Shown in pieces: positions 34,536-36,500 of a stretch of DNA of 36,500 bases. Below the pieces are notes generated by a model. It was given only the letters and a program-made list of their open reading frames with translations, did no database searches and was not told where the DNA came from. The stretch is taken from NCBI GenBank assembly GCA_019911765.1, contig JAIOJU010000223.1, forward strand, positions 1-36,500, read 5' to 3'. This DNA is from Thiobacillus sp. (lineage in GTDB: Bacteria > Pseudomonadota > Gammaproteobacteria > Burkholderiales > Thiobacillaceae). A program made the position numbers and the translations under genes. Each line of letters opens with the position of its first letter. Positions within the stretch are counted from its first letter, which is position 1.

Positions 34536-34895
34536 TCAGGCTGGATCCCGGCTTTCAGCAACCATGGCCTCAAGCAGTCCGATCAGCGCAGGTCCTGGCG
34601 CATCGACCGCCGGCAAATGGCGCACCACGATCCCTTTGGCCTCGCAGGCCGCGCCATCAACCACCGCAGGCCCGGTGACGACCACGCGAATCAGCTTGTG
34701 CAATTGCCCGATCGCCCCGGCATCAATCGGCGTGGCGTGGGTGATGGCGGTGGTCGCCCAGAACAGGCGGGGTACCAGGTCAGCGGTCTCGGTGAAGGGA
34801 AATTCGCTCCAGTTGTGCTCGAAACCGGGAATCGGCAGGTCGTCGGGCGTGAGGGCGGCGCGGTCGAGAAAAACCACGCGTTCCTTGAAGCTCAT
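34536..34895 (-). CDS. Truncated D-2-hydroxyacid dehydrogenase-like protein (N-terminal half only)
   Basis: VVFLDRAALTPDDLPIPGFEHNWSEFPFTETADLVPRLFWATTAITHATPIDAGAIGQLHKLIRVVVTGPAVVDGAACEAKGIVV resembles glycerate dehydrogenase N-terminus; no NAD-binding GxGxxG. Confidence 0.65.
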   Translation of the reverse strand: MSFKERVVFLDRAALTPDDLPIPGFEHNWSEFPFTETADLVPRLFWATTAITHATPIDAGAIGQLHKLIRVVVTGPAVVDGAACEAKGIVVRHLPAVDAPGPALIGLLEAMVAESRDPA

Positions 34896-35770
34896 TTCCC
34901 TTCACCCACCAGCCGCTCGAGTGCGCGCATGATGGCGGAGGAATCGAGTTCGCTGTCGCCGGCACCCATCAGCGCGTTCATCTGCTGGGCGATCAGCGCG
35001 GCGCCGGGCAGCGGGGTGGCTGTTTCCTGTGCGTTGTCCATGACGATGGCCATGTCCTTGTGGTGCAGCTTGACCTTGAAGCCGGGCTTGTAGTTGGAGT
35101 CGAGCATGCGCTGGCCGTGGACTTCGAGGATGCGGCTGCCGGCAAATCCGCCCAGCAGCGCCTCACGCATCTTGACCGGATCGACGCCGTTGCGGCGCGC
35201 CAGCAGGAGGGCTTCCGCCACGCCTTCGAAGGTGAGGCCAACGACGATCTGGTTGCAGCATTTGACGACCTGGCCGGCACCGTGGCCGCCGACGTGGACG
35301 ATGTTCTTGCCGAGCACTTCGAACAGCGGGTGGACTTTGTCGAAGATGGGCGCATCGCCGCCGACCATGATCGACAGCGTGCCCTCACGCGCCGCGACTT
35401 CGCCGCCTGATACCGGTGCGTCGAGCATGTGGACGCCGCGCTCGGCCAGCGATGCGGCGATGCGGCGGGTGGCGGCGGGGGACACGGTGCTCATGTCGAC
35501 GATGGTGTGGCCGGGCTTGGCGCCGTGGATCAGACCGCGGTCGCCAAAGATGATCTGTTCGACATCGGTCGTGTCGGACACGACAGTGAAGCTGATGTCG
35601 GCTTCGGCGGCCACTTCGGCCGGTGTGCCCTTGCCCAGCGCGCCTGCGACCAGGATGGGTTCCAGGCGATCGAAGCGGCGCCCGTAGACGAACAGCTGAT
35701 GTCCGGCGCGAAGCAGGTTTTCCGCCATCGGGCGCCCCATGATGCCACTGCCAATAAATCCGATTTTCAT
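34892..35770 (-). CDS. garR: 2-hydroxy-3-oxopropionate reductase / beta-hydroxyacid dehydrogenase family
   Basis: MKIGFIGSGIMGRPMAENLLRAGHQL, LDAPVSGGEVAAREGTLSIMVGG, GHGAGQVVKCCNQIVVG, HHKDMAIVMDNAQ. Confidence 0.88.
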   Translation of the reverse strand: MKIGFIGSGIMGRPMAENLLRAGHQLFVYGRRFDRLEPILVAGALGKGTPAEVAAEADISFTVVSDTTDVEQIIFGDRGLIHGAKPGHTIVDMSTVSPAATRRIAASLAERGVHMLDAPVSGGEVAAREGTLSIMVGGDAPIFDKVHPLFEVLGKNIVHVGGHGAGQVVKCCNQIVVGLTFEGVAEALLLARRNGVDPVKMREALLGGFAGSRILEVHGQRMLDSNYKPGFKVKLHHKDMAIVMDNAQETATPLPGAALIAQQMNALMGAGDSELDSSAIMRALERLVGEGK

Positions 35771-36500
35771 GATGCCAATCCCTTAACCACAACAAGCCAG
35801 AATGGCAGCGTAACCAATCCCGCCAGCGTTGACCAGCCCATGATGAGGCCCGCCAGCCGGGTGTCGAGGCCAAAGCGGTCGGCCAGCGCGATCACCATCA
35901 CCATGGTCGGCATCGCGGCTTCCAGCACGCCCGCCTCGCCCGGCTCGGTGAGCGTGCCCGGCCACGCCAGCGCAATGCCCAGCGCCAGCAGCGGCATCAG
36001 CGCCAGCTTGATGGCCAGGGCGACAAATACGGCCTTTTGCGGACGCAGGTCGTGCCAGGGAATGGTCAGCCCCAGCACAAACAGCATCAGCGGAATGGTC
36101 GGGCTGCCGGCCCAGCGCGCGGCCTCGATCAGCGGTGCGAGCGGCAGCCCGGACAGGTTGACGGTCAGCCCGGCGGCAAACCCCCACACTGGCGGCAGTT
36201 TCAGCCACATGGCCAGAAACGAGGCATGTTCGGTGTGCTTGCCGCAGCGAAAGGCGATCCATACGCCGAGCGACCATACCAGCGGCGTGGCGGCCAGCAT
36301 GTCGGCGAAGAAGGGATAGCGTGCGCCGGACTCGCCGAACACCGTGGTGAGAAAGGGATAGCCGAAGAACAGCACGTTGCCGAAGCCGGCGGTGAGCATG
36401 ATCGCACCGCGCTGTGGCCGCGTCAGGTCGCGTCCGAGCGGCGTGGCAAACAGTGCCAGCGCGGCCAGCCCCAAGCCAAACAGGGTGGCCAGGCCGAGAA
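35767..36500 (-). CDS. AEC family transporter, N-terminus outside window
   Basis: RGAIMLTAGFGNVLFFGYPFLTTVFGESG...GFAAGLTVNLSGLPLAPLIEAARWAGSPTIPLMLFVLGLTI; ATGA overlap region with garR. Confidence 0.88.
   Translation of the reverse strand, partial: LGLATLFGLGLAALALFATPLGRDLTRPQRGAIMLTAGFGNVLFFGYPFLTTVFGESGARYPFFADMLAATPLVWSLGVWIAFRCGKHTEHASFLAMWLKLPPVWGFAAGLTVNLSGLPLAPLIEAARWAGSPTIPLMLFVLGLTIPWHDLRPQKAVFVALAIKLALMPLLALGIALAWPGTLTEPGEAGVLEAAMPTMVMVIALADRFGLDTRLAGLIMGWSTLAGLVTLPFWLVVVKGLAS

Noticed and set aside
1-36500. CRISPR array, tRNA, rRNA, prophage or complete IS
   Set aside because: No regularly spaced repeats, no cloverleaf or rRNA-like sequence, and no transposase, integrase or phage structural motifs seen in the ORF set.

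Overview
The window looks like a chromosomal segment of a GC-rich betaproteobacterium, possibly a Thiobacillus-like lithotroph (the lineage is inference). It is almost fully coding. I see no rRNA, tRNA, CRISPR array or complete insertion sequence. Main blocks, in order: (i) a minus-strand tetR / His-rich c-type cytochrome / hlyD efflux-adaptor operon; (ii) bioA; (iii) a minus-strand operon of a transketolase-like ThDP enzyme, a four-carbon acid sugar kinase (DUF1537/OtnK-like) and glcDEF, divergent from an IclR regulator; (iv) a diguanylate cyclase, rhodanese, AI-2E-type transporter and GcvR-like ACT protein; (v) a heme c protein, degenerate EAL+HDOD protein, GIY-YIG protein, patatin and class II ribonucleotide reductase; (vi) SrkA-like kinase, an AsnO-like (NAGGN) amidotransferase and a lytic transglycosylase; (vii) DMT transporter, Rnk, thioredoxin/HEAT protein, two MBL-fold proteins, arginase, a J-like protein, a truncated 2-hydroxyacid dehydrogenase, GarR-like reductase and AEC transporter. 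The most interesting signals are in non-coding DNA: four 6-5-6 palindromes forming two 19-bp-spaced pairs in the iclR/transketolase intergenic region; an 89-bp element with 15-bp perfect terminal inverted repeats, present twice (20718-20806 and 32609-32697), that supplies the stop codon of two unrelated genes at the same offset and has a related element in tandem; a separate ~140-bp MITE-like element at about 11957-12096; and two copies of a CGCGAAGG palindromic element.
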